DNA of 64,000 bases from Sisyra terminalis. Lineage: Eukaryota; Arthropoda; Insecta; Neuroptera; Sisyridae. A program made the position numbers and the translations under genes. The stretch covers positions 10,000,001 to 10,064,000 of the forward strand of contig OY292276.1 of NCBI GenBank assembly GCA_958496175.1, given 5' to 3'. Shown here one piece after another: positions 47,041 through 58,292 of the stretch (within the stretch, counting starts at the first letter, position 1; each line of letters starts with the position of its first letter). Below the pieces are notes generated by a model. The model did no database searches. It saw only the letters and a program-made list of their open reading frames with translations, and was not told the origin of the DNA.

Positions 47041-47741
47041 GGCTTCTAGTTTCCATTGCGGATCTTTTTGACCGTTCCTTTTTTCTCCAAGCGAAAGTAA
47101 AGTGTTGCGAATAAAAATAGGATAATTTCCTTGATTCGATAATTTAATTTTGCAAGTTTTAATTGAATAAAAAGTTTGCGTAAACAATAGCTAATATCAA
47201 TGTTGTGTGGAAGGTAGAAAGTTTTCAGTCTTTACTTACAGTAACTATCAGTAATTACATAAATGAGTATCTACCAACTAAGTTGTAAACTCAAAAGTGA
47301 GCTCGGATAACGGCCCTTCTTCCCATTCTCTTCGGGTACTAGTGCGAGTTATTTGCCATAAGGATTACCAGAGGGGATTGCTCGCTTGTACCTCGAGCCC
47401 GAATCCATCCAACGGGATCTCCTCTAATAGACTCGCCGCTGCACCCCTGACTTCACCGCACCCGGTTCGGTGAAGTGCATTTCATGCACCACACAATTAT
47501 TGCAACGGCTACTATTATAATGCAGATGGGAGATGAGAAATGCAATTGATCGCGATTAGGATGACGGGAATGAATGTTGCAGACAAATGTTGCTTTTTAT
47601 GATGATTGCTTGATTAACCTGGATTTCCGTGTCTATTGAATATTCGGTTAGAATAAAGACTTAGGTATCTTGTAATTTAAAAAGGTTAAAAATTCATGAT
47701 TGCTGTTCCAATTTTTCCCCAAAGCTCTATGAATTGTACCT
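47041..47741. other. Unassigned DNA with a GC-rich island at about 47284-47560
   Basis: The island stands out from the surrounding A+T-rich DNA. A frame open from 47284 to 47473 reads SDNGPSSHSLRVLVRVICHK and onward, Ser/Pro/Asn-rich. A splice-acceptor-like TTACTTACAG lies upstream (47231-47240) and a donor-like GGTGAAGT at 47471-47478. I do not recognise the protein. It may be an exon, a regulatory element, or neither. Confidence 0.3.
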
Positions 47742-47749
47742 CGTGCTAT

Positions 47750-49307
47750 CAGTGGCGTGGACAGAGATTTTAGGCAGGGTAGGCAGAAATTTTTTAAAGC
47801 TACTTTAATATAATCAAAAATGCTGCTTAGTTCGTCGTCATGATGAGTAAATAATGAACCCTATACCGATTAGCCAACAAAATTTTAAAGTGTGAATTTT
47901 CCGAAATATTTTTTGCCAATCCATGAGAAATCGTTTGTAGAGGTATGTGAAAGAAACTGTTTCGTTTCTGACAAAATAGTTTAGCGGTAAAAAAATTAAC
48001 TAAGAAAAATTAAATAATTAGTCATTGATATAGTAAAATGTTAAGAAAATATGGTTCAAAGTAACATACAATAACAAAAATTGCGGGAAAATAAAGGGAA
48101 CGGTTGGTTAAATGTAAAACTAAAAAAAAAGTTAAGGAAAATTAAACAGAACCTCCCCCCTTCGAAAAAAAATGGAAAAAAAGGCAATTATGAAATTATT
48201 TTTTTCCTCAAATTGTATTTTCCCAAAATTTTACAAAATAATAAAAATCGAAACATAATTAAACAGGCTTTCCTCCCAAATTTTTTCATCGTTTGTGAAA
48301 TTCAATTATTCACACCAAAAAATTTTGAAAATATATATACGAAGTAGAAGAATTAAGTGTTTTTGAAATTCGGGAAATATTTTTCTTTAACTTTTTTTTT
48401 ATTTCCAGTTTTAACCAACCGTTTCCTAAATTTTCCCTCATTTTTGTTATTGTATGCTGCTTTAAACTGTATTTTTTTAACATTTAACTAAATCAATGAC
48501 TAATTAATTACTTTTTCTTAATTAATTTATTATCGCTAATCTAATTAGTCACAAACGAAACGGTTTCTTTCACAAACCTCTACGAACGATTTTCCATCGA
48601 TTAGCAAAAACAAATTTCGGAAAATTCACACTTTAAAGTTTTATTGGCTAATCGGTATAGGGTAAATAATGATGTTGATATTTTTAACCACAGATATCCA
48701 TAGACTCATTTTGTAAATTTTTTTAAAGAAATACAATATAATCGTCAGAATTAAATAATACAGATAATAGATAATACATTGTAAAAATTTATTAGAATTA
48801 AATAATAACAATGTACGTAGATTACTGATCGTTAAATCGATTATTGAGAACAATCAAATTCAAACTTTGAAACGATGCTACTTCGGCAATTTTCGTAATT
48901 TGTCGTATTGTAAAAAGACAGTGTCTTTCTATGAGGTTGTGTGCGTGCGTATGTGTAGAATTGTTTATTTTATTATACGAACGCACACACTGACACATAT
49001 ATAGCTATTAGTGCACACATATAAATATTTAGGCACGAATAGTTTGTCTTTCTCGCTGCTGGACTCAGTAGCGCTAGTGCATTGCAATGCAAATATTACC
49101 AGTCGCTTACTTGAAATTGAACGAACAAATGAGCTGGCATAATCTGTATACTGTATAGATGATATCCGTTAAGATTTTTTTCTTTATTGATATTTGATAG
49201 TACTCGTAAATAAAATAAAATTAGATATTAGAACAAGATTATAAATATTTATCTGAATTATGTAGGGTAGGCAGTGTCTTTTTGTCTATATGTAATGCAC
49301 GCCACCG
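47750..49307. mobile_element. hAT-like element with nested foldback
   Basis: Ends CAGTGGCGTG and CACGCCACCG are inverted repeats with one mismatch. The flanks carry an exact 8-bp duplication, CGTGCTAT (47742-47749 and 49308-49315). Subterminal blocks GGGTAGGCAG occur near both ends in the same orientation (47776 and 49264). CAGTGGCG plus an 8-bp duplication is typical of hAT. The interior is largely a later insertion (47858-48663). No transposase remnant could be recognised. Confidence 0.88.
47858..48663. mobile_element. Mutator-like foldback nested in the hAT element
   Basis: Left end ACCCTATACCGATTAGCCAA is mirrored at 48644-48663. Arms of about 290 bases include GTGTGAATTTTCCGAAAT and AACGGTTGGTTAAA-type blocks. 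An exact 9-bp duplication, AAATAATGA, flanks it (47849-47857 and 48664-48672). A 9-bp duplication with long inverted arms fits Mutator-like elements. No coding. Confidence 0.88.
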
Positions 49308-49315
49308 CGTGCTAT

Positions 49316-50599
49316 CAATCAAAGTTTACGATGAAACGAACATAAAAAAATAAATGCAATTATCTTTATTAATTCATTCCCGACTTCATAATTCAATAGA
49401 CCATATTTGCATTTCAATTTAGCAATTGAATAATTGTCGAATTAAAAATGTAATTCAATTCATTCTATTTCATCAGCAAATTGAATTTAAATGGATTTAA
49501 ACGGGGTCTTATTTGGTGCATGTCAGCCTTTGAAAAAGTCACGTTAGAATTCCGCACATTTTCCAAGTCGATAAATTAGACTTTTAATCAATTCCTTATA
49601 TGCAAAGTTTTTGAATTATGTCCGATACTGTGGTCGCAATTTCGAACGGAACTTCTCACGTGCTTAATCATTGCATTCAATCGCCTTAAACTTTCCACAT
49701 CCAAAACAAAGAACTTCAACTTTGCTCTATCAACCATTTGCCATAAGAACATTTTGCGAATATTCCACGATTTTTTTCCACCTCGTATGGTTGCGGAAAA
49801 TTAGGGGGTTGTTGGACAGGAGGAGAGGTATAAACAAGCCTGCGGTATTTTAATAAATGATGTGGAATGTTATTTGTTTTCCAATTGAGTATTTGTTACG
49901 GATTCGGCTGTTTTGTCTGGGGACGTTTATTTGGGAATATGGCAAGAAGGGTCATAAGACACCAATTTATTTGGTCCCCGAAGCAATGTCTATGTACAAA
50001 TATTGACGTTGTAATAAATAAGAATTGTCGCAAATGTTTAATGGTTGAATCATAACGCGATATTTAGACGAATCGAAAAAATATGTTGTTAGTCGGCCGG
50101 CCTGTGGAACTTGAGGGAAAATGGGAATTGTTCGTTTGGGAAATGACAATGTGGATGGGAAAAATAAATAAATAGTTATGTCGGTTGGAGAAAACGCTGG
50201 GATTTGAATCCTAGATGAAATACGAGCTTTTGTGAATTTAAATTCAGTGCTTAATTTATTTGATTCAAGTGGGAAATTAAATTTTTTTGGTTCATTGAAA
50301 TTATGTTGGGATGTACGACTTGATTTTTGTCAAAATTTCATTTTGGAACTACGAATTGGAATCGATTTTTACTATAGAGGGGTCAAAGATTTGGGTATGA
50401 TTTTCCGACTACCATTAGATCATAAAGTTGCATAGGAATAAACCATTTTTGTTAACCTATTCTTGAAGGTTTTTCTCGTTTAATACTTACTAAGTAAAAA
50501 ACTTCTTCAAATTACAACCAAAATACTTTATTTTAATCTATTTTGAATTGGTCAAAACGACTGTGTAAAAGAATCATTCTTGAAATTAAAGTTACAGAT
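49316..50599. other. Unassigned DNA
   Basis: Open frames of 60-67 codons at 49671-50435 overlap on both strands and show no family resemblance. No repeats seen. Confidence 0.35.
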
Positions 50600-50792
50600 A
50601 ACGTGAATAATATGAATCATCACAAAGCAGTTTCGGAGTGATCCAAACTACTTAATGACCACTGATGAAGATTGCTTGGCAATCGAAAAACGTATCTGGG
50701 CAATACGTCACGAATATTTTTGTTTGAACTTCTGTTCCAGTTTATGTTAGTGGTATGATTTTTATATATAACTATATTAAATTATATTAATT
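50600..50792 (+). mobile_element. Right half of the Penelope-like palindrome
   Basis: Begins near ATGAATCATCACAAAGCAGT and includes the core at 50662-50709 with CTGATGA intact and GAAAAACGTAT. It stops within the A+T-rich arm where Helitron sequence begins at about 50793. Confidence 0.72.
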
Positions 50793-51916
50793 TTGTACAA
50801 TTGCACGAAACCCAGTTCTTCCATAATCATGTATTACCATTATGGATCTTTAAACTTATTATTAAAATATCTGAATTTCAACTATATAATTAAACCATAT
50901 TGGATAGTCAAGAGTTCACCATACACGATTTGGCGTATGCCTTTTGCTCTGGAAGAAGATTTTAAATTTCTTTTACCATTATGATGATATGATTATTTAT
51001 TATTTATCATTATGATTTATGGCTGGCATTGCGATTTTTTTTCGTGATCTTTTTCACGCACTTGCAAATAAAAAATATTGTGCCCCCCTCAAGAAAAAAA
51101 TCCTGAATCCGCCCTTATCTGTTGGGGTAGGAATTTTCAAAAAAAAAAAAAATCTTATCACATGCCTATTTCCTATAAGGAATACACGGATTATTAAAAT
51201 TGCATCAGTCAGAGGGGGTATATAAATTCATTATTTTATATATGCACGGTTTTAAAAACGTATTTACTTTAAGCTTTATTATTATTATTATTATTACTAT
51301 TACATTTTTTTCGTTAATATTTCCTTACTGAGCAACCCTAAGGATCTATTTACAACAATTACGTAAAAAAAAAGTTTACTGTCAGATTATTATCTATAAA
51401 AATATTTATATTTCAAAAAGGTAATTTTTTGTACTTTAAATTAAATTACTGTGATTTTTATTAGTTCAACTTAATGATTAATACAGATCGTTCTCTAACT
51501 TTTAAATACCTTTCCAATGATATATAACTCGCCTGTCTAAAGTAATTTTTTTTTCATCCCTCAGTTTTTGCGAAGGGGGTACATTCCCTTATTATTTTTA
51601 AGGAATGATAAGTAGCCTAACGTGTGTGGGTAATTGTGTTGTATCTTAATATAAAGTTTTATTAAGTTCGGTTATTCTGTTCTTTAGTTAAATTGCCAGT
51701 GCACGCGATGTAAGAAAGGTTTTTGGTAATTTTTTCACACATTATTGGAGTTTTAGTATGGATCCCTATTTTTTTTGAAAATTTAATATAGCCTATGTTC
51801 ACCGGAAATAGTGTAGCTTCCCAACAATGAAAGAATTTTTTAAATCGGTCAAGTAGTTTCGGAGCCTATTCAAAGCAAACAAACAATCAAATCTTTCCTC
51901 TTTATAATAATATAGA
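50793..51916 (-). mobile_element. Truncated Helitron-like element, minus strand
   Basis: 5' end on the minus strand at 51916 (TCTATATTATTATAAAGAGG). It then matches 6633-6860 and later the 57960-58600 part of the long copy, and at 50793-50915 the 3' region also seen at 56930-57030. The CTAG hairpin end is absent. The tRNA-like segment of the 56401 copy is missing here between about 51370 and 51390. Confidence 0.7.
51000..51120 (-). mobile_element. hAT-like terminal fragment
   Basis: On the minus strand AAGGGCGGATTCAGGATTTT followed by a TTGAGGGGGGCAC block matches the usual end of insect hAT MITEs (CAGGGGCGGATCCAGG-type). The other end was not found, and the first bases are altered. Confidence 0.5.
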
Positions 51917-53386
51917 AAACGTTTCATATTGCAATTATATTTGAGAAACTTTTTTGTATCAATTTTGCCCATAACATTTTTTATTGATTTACGCTGTCCA
52001 TTTTGGGTTTAAGGTCTTAAAAAACGTACTACAAATTAATTATTTTTGTAATTAAGATAAAGAAGAATTCGTGAGATTTCAATATACCAAGTTTATTTTA
52101 GAAATTTTTACATTTTTTTTTTCATTCTTAGAATCATTAACGATATAATTATTATATGTGTACTTACGAATCCACTAACGTCCCACACGCACATTGCGTA
52201 TTATTTCTTCGTTAAACCACAAATTTAATACAACATTTTCATTCAAATATAATTACATGGCTGGTGACGCAAAGGAAAAAAAGCTCACATTTTATACTTG
52301 AAAAAGCAGCATTCGTGTTGGAAGTTATTAGACACATTGGGGAAGTAAATAAAAAAAGCTCATTTCTAATTTCATAACGTCAGGCTGATAATGAAGAAAT
52401 TGGCGTTGAAAATCGATAAATGAAAATTCAATAAATTTTATTTGTTAATAAATTAATATGAAAAGCTTTCCATGTCTCGACTTTAATGCAATTCAATTTC
52501 CTGTTTCTCATATAATCAAATTAAACACTCAACCACACCTTCCATTTACCTATATTATATGGTTCGGTATGGTTCGGGGGTTCTTCTATAACTTGCAGAT
52601 TCGTGACAATAATATTAAATTTTTAAATTTCCAATTGGGAATGAATAGGGAATGAGAGATTGGGATAAAACGGGAAATTCAAGCGTTTAAATTTTATGTG
52701 TTATCATTAAAATATTGCTTTGGGGATGTACTTTTTGATAAAGTATTCGGTTGAGATAATTGCAGAGATAATGTGTAGAGATGGTAGAGAATGAAGATTT
52801 TGCTTGAATTTAAAGAGAAAATTGGTTTACTTTAAAAAAAAAATTAATAATTTCAATACGTTTTTGAAATGGAAATGTTTTCTTAGGTGAAGAATTGATT
52901 TGATAATATTTTTAGGTGAAAAATAAGTATTTTATTTCTTAAATCTCTACAGCATAAAAACTAATTCACGAAATTCTCAAGAACGTGAAATCTCTTTTGA
53001 TTAATAAGACATTAAGCTGGAAACTAGCACTTGAGAAAAGGGTAGCAAAATCTCTTATTAATTAAAGAAAAGTTGATGATTTACGATACAACGGTAATCC
53101 TCTCCATAGAGGACAGCATGAAAACTTTTTTATTGACCACTAAAAAGTGTACGTGCAGCACAAAAAATGGGGTAAACACGGCCAAATAAAACACCTTTCA
53201 TACGATACAAAAAGCCGATACCACCGAGCTTTGGTCATCCTTTGTACACATCTTGAAAAAATACCAGCGTGTGCTATTTTGCGGACATATAAACGTTATA
53301 TTAAATTTTTTCCATAAAGCTCATCCTCATCGTACCGTCTTTCACAATATGAAAAAAAGCTCTCTATTAAAATGGTTTCGATTAAC
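51917..53386. other. Unassigned A+T-rich DNA
   Basis: Nothing recognised. Confidence 0.35.
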
Positions 53387-54409
53387 TACTGGGGCATTTC
53401 ACGTGAAGCGGACAACGAAAAAAAAGTGATGTTCTGAAATTTGTTCATATTTGGCATAATTGTACTTCTAGTAAGTATGAAAGTGGATACTAAATATTTT
53501 TTTCGAATAATGATTATTTGCCAATTTATACGCTTCTAAAGAATTGTCGTTTGTGAAATTCATATTTTTTGAAAAAAAAAATTGGAATTAATTTTTTTTT
53601 TAAAATATTAAATATGACGGTTTAAATAGAAAATTGATGGTTCTTTCTAAATAAAAAATAAAACTGGACATTTTAATTTTTTTTAATATACAAAACCGGA
53701 AGTAAACTTTTCAATTCAGAATTTTAGTAACTTCGACCATTTTGATTTTTTATTTTTTTATTTCAAAATATAGCCTAAAATACACTTATGATACACCAGA
53801 AGTTTCATAATGGGATCTGCAATAGTTTAGGAGATACAGGAATTAAAGTGCATACGTGTCGTACTGAGCATAGTACCCTAGCTTCCTTAGGTCAACTGGT
53901 TTAAGCGATATAACTCTAAAACGCTGTAATATTTATATTTACTATCCTACTTAAGTGTATTTAATGCTCTAACAATGTTGTTGGGTAATTATTATTCAAA
54001 TTTAAATGGTACTTATTGAAAAAAAAATTAGTAGGAAACAGAAGTTTAAAATAAATTTCGTGATAAGTAATAAAATTGTATGCTAGCCAAAGAGGTTGAA
54101 TGATTATAGTGAACGTACTCCATAAACCCCATGTTAAACTTAAACTTTTATTTCCCCGCAATTTTCCAAGTGATCGTACCCCTTCCACAGCATATTTGTA
54201 CAAAATATTGTAACGTGACGTCTCAAAACTGTATTGAGTTCGCGTTATTCGTTCTTTTAATTTCTTTGGAAATAAATAATCACTTTCATTAAAACACTTG
54301 TCAAAACAATCACTCAAATGACAATAATTAATTATAATCAAAACCACAATAACAATCGCTTTGTTGTGACGGAAATTCAAAAGTGAACTTCCATATTGAA
54401 CTGTACTCC

Positions 54410-54542
54410 TTATATACCCGCAACCCAACGTTCTCGAATGTTCTCCAAAGTTCCCTATGTTCTATCACTGACTAGACGTTTCTAGAATATTCTATATATC
54501 CATTCGCATTGGTGGGAGAGAGAAAAAAGTCACTAAGCCAAT
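54410..54542. promoter_or_regulatory. Candidate divergent heat-shock promoter
   Basis: HSE1 at 54431-54453 has five alternating units TTC-GAA-TTC-CAA-TTC at exact 5-base steps, one base off ideal. HSE2 at 54475-54492 has GAC-TTC-GAA-TTC at the same steps. A TATATA on the minus strand (54411-54416) lies 15 bases beyond HSE1. A TATATA on the plus strand (54493-54498) directly follows HSE2. A GAGAGAG (about 54516-54522) and CCAAT (54538-54542) follow. Heat-shock factor binds repeats of nGAAn at this spacing; GAGA and TATA boxes near HSEs are typical of insect hsp70-type promoters. Activity is inferred. Confidence 0.6.
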
Positions 54543-54552
54543 CGCGTGCTGC

Positions 54553-54876
54553 ATGGCACAGAGACATACAGACTTCGTCCTTTTCTGTTATAATATATTC
54601 TCTCTTCTCTTCGTTCTAACAATTAGAACAATTTTGTACAAATATGCTGTGGAAGGGGTACGATCACTTGGAAAATTGAGGGAAAATGAAAATTTAAGTT
54701 TAACATGGGGTTTATGGAGCACGTTCACCAAAATCATTCAATCACTTTGGCTGGCAGCCGATTTTCTTACATATCACGAAATTTATTTTAAACTTTTGTT
54801 TCCTACTAAATTTTTTTTCAATAAGTACGAGTTTAATTTGAATAATAATTACCCAACAACATTGTTAGAGCATTAA
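54553..54876 (+). CDS. Hypothetical 107-residue protein in the foldback arm
   Basis: ATG at 54553, about 60 bases after the plus-strand TATA. The N-terminus MAQRHTDFVLFCYNIFSLLF has a hydrophobic stretch (FVLFCYNIFSLLFVLTI) that could be a signal anchor. Then IRTILYKYAVEGVRSLGKLR, and a W- and F-rich end. The same reading frame without its N-terminus is present, mirrored, in the left arm (minus strand 54213-53961), with several amino-acid differences but no indel over about 250 bases. The minus version has no usable ATG. I do not recognise a family. It could be a decayed part of a transposase or a chance frame. Confidence 0.3.
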   Translation: MAQRHTDFVLFCYNIFSLLFVLTIRTILYKYAVEGVRSLGKLRENENLSLTWGLWSTFTKIIQSLWLAADFLTYHEIYFKLLFPTKFFFNKYEFNLNNNYPTTLLEH

Positions 54877-55453
54877 ATACACTTAAGTAGGATAGTGAAT
54901 ATAAATATTACAGTGTTTTAGTGTAATATCCCGTAAACCAGTTGACCTAAGGTAGCTAGGGTACTATGCTCAGTACGGCACGTATGTACTTTAATTCCTG
55001 TATCTCCTAAACTATTGCAGATCCCATTATGAAACTTCTGGTGTATTATAAATATACTTTAGGCTATTTTTTGAAAAAAAAAATCAAAAATCAAAATGGT
55101 CCAAGATACTGAAATTCTGTTTTGAAAAGTTTACTTCCGGTTTTGTATATTGAAAAAAAATAAAAATGTCCAGTTTTATTTTTTAATTAGAAAGAACAAT
55201 TAATTTTCTATTTATATCCCCATATTCAATATTTTTAAAAAGAAATTTTTAAGACGAAAAAATTTTTTAAAAAAATACTTATTTCAAAAACGACAATTCT
55301 TTAGAAGCGTATAAATTGGCAAATAATCATCATTCGAAAAAAATATTTTGTATCCACTTTCATACTTACTAGAAGTACAATTGTGCCAAATATGAACAAA
55401 TTTCAGAACATCACTTTTTTTTCGTTATCCGCTTCACGTGAAATGCCCCTACT

Positions 55454-56400
55454 TTTACGATATTTATCATGGACGAAAAATTCGAGAAGAAAATTTCTTC
55501 AACTAAAATCAGTAATTGATTAAAGTTGACTTTTCCGTTTCAAACTTTGGTAAATGAAGTATGAAATGTGAATTGACGATCATGCATTTGTAATAAAAAA
55601 AAAAAAAGTATGGAGAAAAAAATGAGTTGCATAAAAATATAAATGGTTCAAGGCAGATAGACGTTTATCGAAAAAGGAAACGGCAGTGTAATTTAATATA
55701 TCATGAAAATGTCATACAGCTCGGTCGCAATGCAGTAGTTTTCTTTCGAAAAATATCACATACGTATGAGATATATGTGTTACAACATTATTAATTGCAC
55801 CGAAACAAATTAAAACTCAAATCTAATCGTTTTCTAATCTCAAACAAAGAACAATTCGCTAACGAACCACCGCGAGACTCATTGTCTGAGTTCATTTCTT
55901 GAAAACAATTAATTACACTTTACGACTTATGAATTTTTAATTATTTTCAACAGTTCAGATAGTTTAACAGCTCCTCGACGTATTTAATTGTTGCAGATGG
56001 AACAATAACACGTTTTATGATCAATTTTACCGCAACATTCTTTTTGATTTATGCAGTCGTTATCACCTAATTGAATTTGGCTGAAAATATATTTTTATAT
56101 CAATAGATCGTAATTTTTATCAGTCCCTTTATTTTGGGAAAATTTACAAAATTAATAGTTTTCAGTTGTTATAATTTGAGTCGTTTAATACTATGGGGTT
56201 GTTCGGCTTATTATGAATCATGAAAATGTTTGACACTTAAATTCCAATGCATCATTTCGAAATGTTTGTACTTCTTTCATCTGGGTCACTTTTTTATGGA
56301 TATAAATCACACATAAAAACTTGTCAAAAAATGTAAGAAAAATTATAAAATTTAAATAAAAAGAAAATCAAAGGAACCAAATTATCATTTTTATTAGCAA
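55454..56400. other. Unassigned A+T-rich DNA
   Basis: Nothing recognised. Confidence 0.35.
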
Positions 56401-57170
56401 CTAGCTGATCCCCGCGACTTCGTCTGCGTAATGTAGGTGTAGGTAATATTTTTTTTTTTAAATTTGCTATTTGTAGTGGTATATGAAAATGATTATTTTT
56501 CTTATGTCTTTTACGAAAAACATAATCATACCTGAAAAAACTATTTTGTCAACTTTAAAAAGAAACATTTAATAAACTGTTACTTAGAATAAAATAGTTG
56601 TATATAATGATCAATTAATTTTCAAAAAATATAAATATCTAATTAGAGTATAAGTCTATTGCGTATACCTATAGTAGGTATACCTACCGTCAACCAATTA
56701 ATCCGTAAATCAATCAGCATCTATTCATAAATAAAAACTATCGTTAAGTTCAACAAAGTCAGTCATAATTATGACTTAAAACAGTCAAAAGTATCAAAAC
56801 ACTTGCCTAGATATTTAGAAAATTAGTTGAAATTCCATTTCATTGTCTCGACTCCCGAATGAACCTTTTTCTCAAAACTATTACACTACTGCCATGTACA
56901 AAACTACCGCGAAATTAAAATTTGTTCAATTTCACGAAACCCAGTTCCTTCATAATCAAGTATAACCATTGTGTATCTATGCACTTATTATTGAAATATC
57001 TAAATTTCAACTGTATAACTAAACCATTTTCTTTTAGTTCGCCGAATTGCTCGCTATTCGATATTCACTCACTAATGTATTTATTTAGGAATACGTATAT
57101 CGGATTTTCAGGTTTACAATATGTGATAGCCAAAAAACTTAATGCTCACTTATGAAGTTAACATTTTTCA

Positions 57171-57198
57171 GATATATATATATATATATATATATATT
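57171..57198. repeat. (TA)n microsatellite
   Basis: About 13 TA units inside the Helitron-like element. Confidence 0.9.
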
Positions 57199-58214
57199 AA
57201 AGTTTAAATTAAACAGATAACTAAATTTAAAATTTCGATTATTTATTTGACGTTATGCCGTACAAACTTTGCCACCATTTTGCACTCTTTTAGAGGAGGA
57301 ATTATCAAAAACCCTTTCTTATTATATATGAGCATCGTATAAATAAAACACTTTCCAAATTTCATCGACACAAATATGCATTTATATTGGAAAATAGATT
57401 GTAAAATGAAAAAAATTATGACCTTCTTTATTTTAATTTTCATGACTAAAAAGCCATTCGATTTCGCACATTTGAACGCTATACATACAAAATTCTTGGA
57501 AACAGGTAGAAAACGTGAAAGCAAATTATAATATTTTATATATTTTCAATAACAATAATTGAGTTTCAAATTTTTCTAAACACCGAAGAAAAGTTAGTTT
57601 GGAAGATTTTATATTTTGATTGATAATGAAATATATGACAAAAAATTGCTCCCTTAATGTTTTTCAGCAGAATAAATAATTGCTCCAGGTCACAATCATT
57701 GCTTGGTAAAAATTTGATTTTAAAAAGTTTGATTGTTGAAAAACAAACAAAAATTAAAAATCGCTTTTTTTTGGAATAAGTACTACATAAACTTTCATAC
57801 TAATTTAGTGAAATAACGTTACTTAAAACGTTGTTAAAAGTGATATAAGAAAAACAGAAACTTATTATTAATAAATTATTTATTTATTAATAATAATTAT
57901 TAAATTCAAAATTTCGATAGTTGATTAACTCTACATTTTCTCATACAAACTTAGTCACCTTTTTTACTCTTTTAGGGTAGGAATTTCAAAAATCAGATGT
58001 CTACTTTTTATAAGGAATACATCGAATATTAAAATTTCATCAGTCAGAGGGGATATTTAAATACAGGATTTTATGTATGCATGGTTTTAAAAACGTATTC
58101 ACTTAAAATTTTATTACTATTATTATAGTTATTACTACTACTATTACTTTTTTTGGTTAATACGTCAATATTGAGTAACTCTAAGGGTCTATTTAAAACA
58201 ATTTTGTAAAAAAA

Positions 58215-58292
58215 AGTTTACTGTGAGATTCGAACCCACGTCTTTATAGTTAGGAGGATTAGAATGGCAGATACGTAAGCCATTACGCTATT
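58215..58292 (-). other. tRNA-like (SINE-head-like) segment inside the Helitron
   Basis: On the minus strand an A-box-like TAGCGTAATGG (58290-58280) is followed 40 bases on by a perfect B-box GGTTCGAATCT. The T arm GTGGG-TTCGAAT-CTCAC folds with one G-T pair (58239-58223). A D-stem GCGT/ACGT is possible. No good anticodon or acceptor stem forms, so it is not a functional tRNA gene. It could be a captured SINE head or decayed tRNA. Confidence 0.55.

Larger units (their letters stand above)
53391..55449. mobile_element. 2.06-kb foldback element with a heat-shock-promoter-like loop
   Basis: Ends GGGGCATTTCACGTGAAGCG and its mirror at 55430-55449. TACT occurs directly outside both ends (53387-53390, 55450-55453), a possible 4-bp duplication. 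Arms of about 820 bases mirror each other (53391-54213 and 54630-55449) around a 416-base loop. The inner 250 bases of both arms keep the same open frame with the same stop (LNNNYPTTLLEH). The loop carries heat-shock elements and TATA boxes pointing outward, described separately. No known transposase. Confidence 0.87.

Noticed and set aside
54410..54430. Start of a 155-codon minus-strand protein
   Set aside because: The first codon is TTG and lies upstream of the predicted TATA box; no later in-frame ATG exists, so the frame is unlikely to be translated as such.
1531..55449. CRISPR or prokaryotic phage-like inverted repeats
   Set aside because: The repeats are long dispersed eukaryotic transposon arms with target duplications; no short regularly spaced direct repeats occur.
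57243..57524. 93-codon minus frame in the Helitron-like element
   Set aside because: The matching part of the 19613-22315 copy has stops, and no Rep or helicase motif is present.
58215..58292. Functional tRNA gene on the minus strand
   Set aside because: Boxes A and B are present but there is no acceptor stem or anticodon stem.
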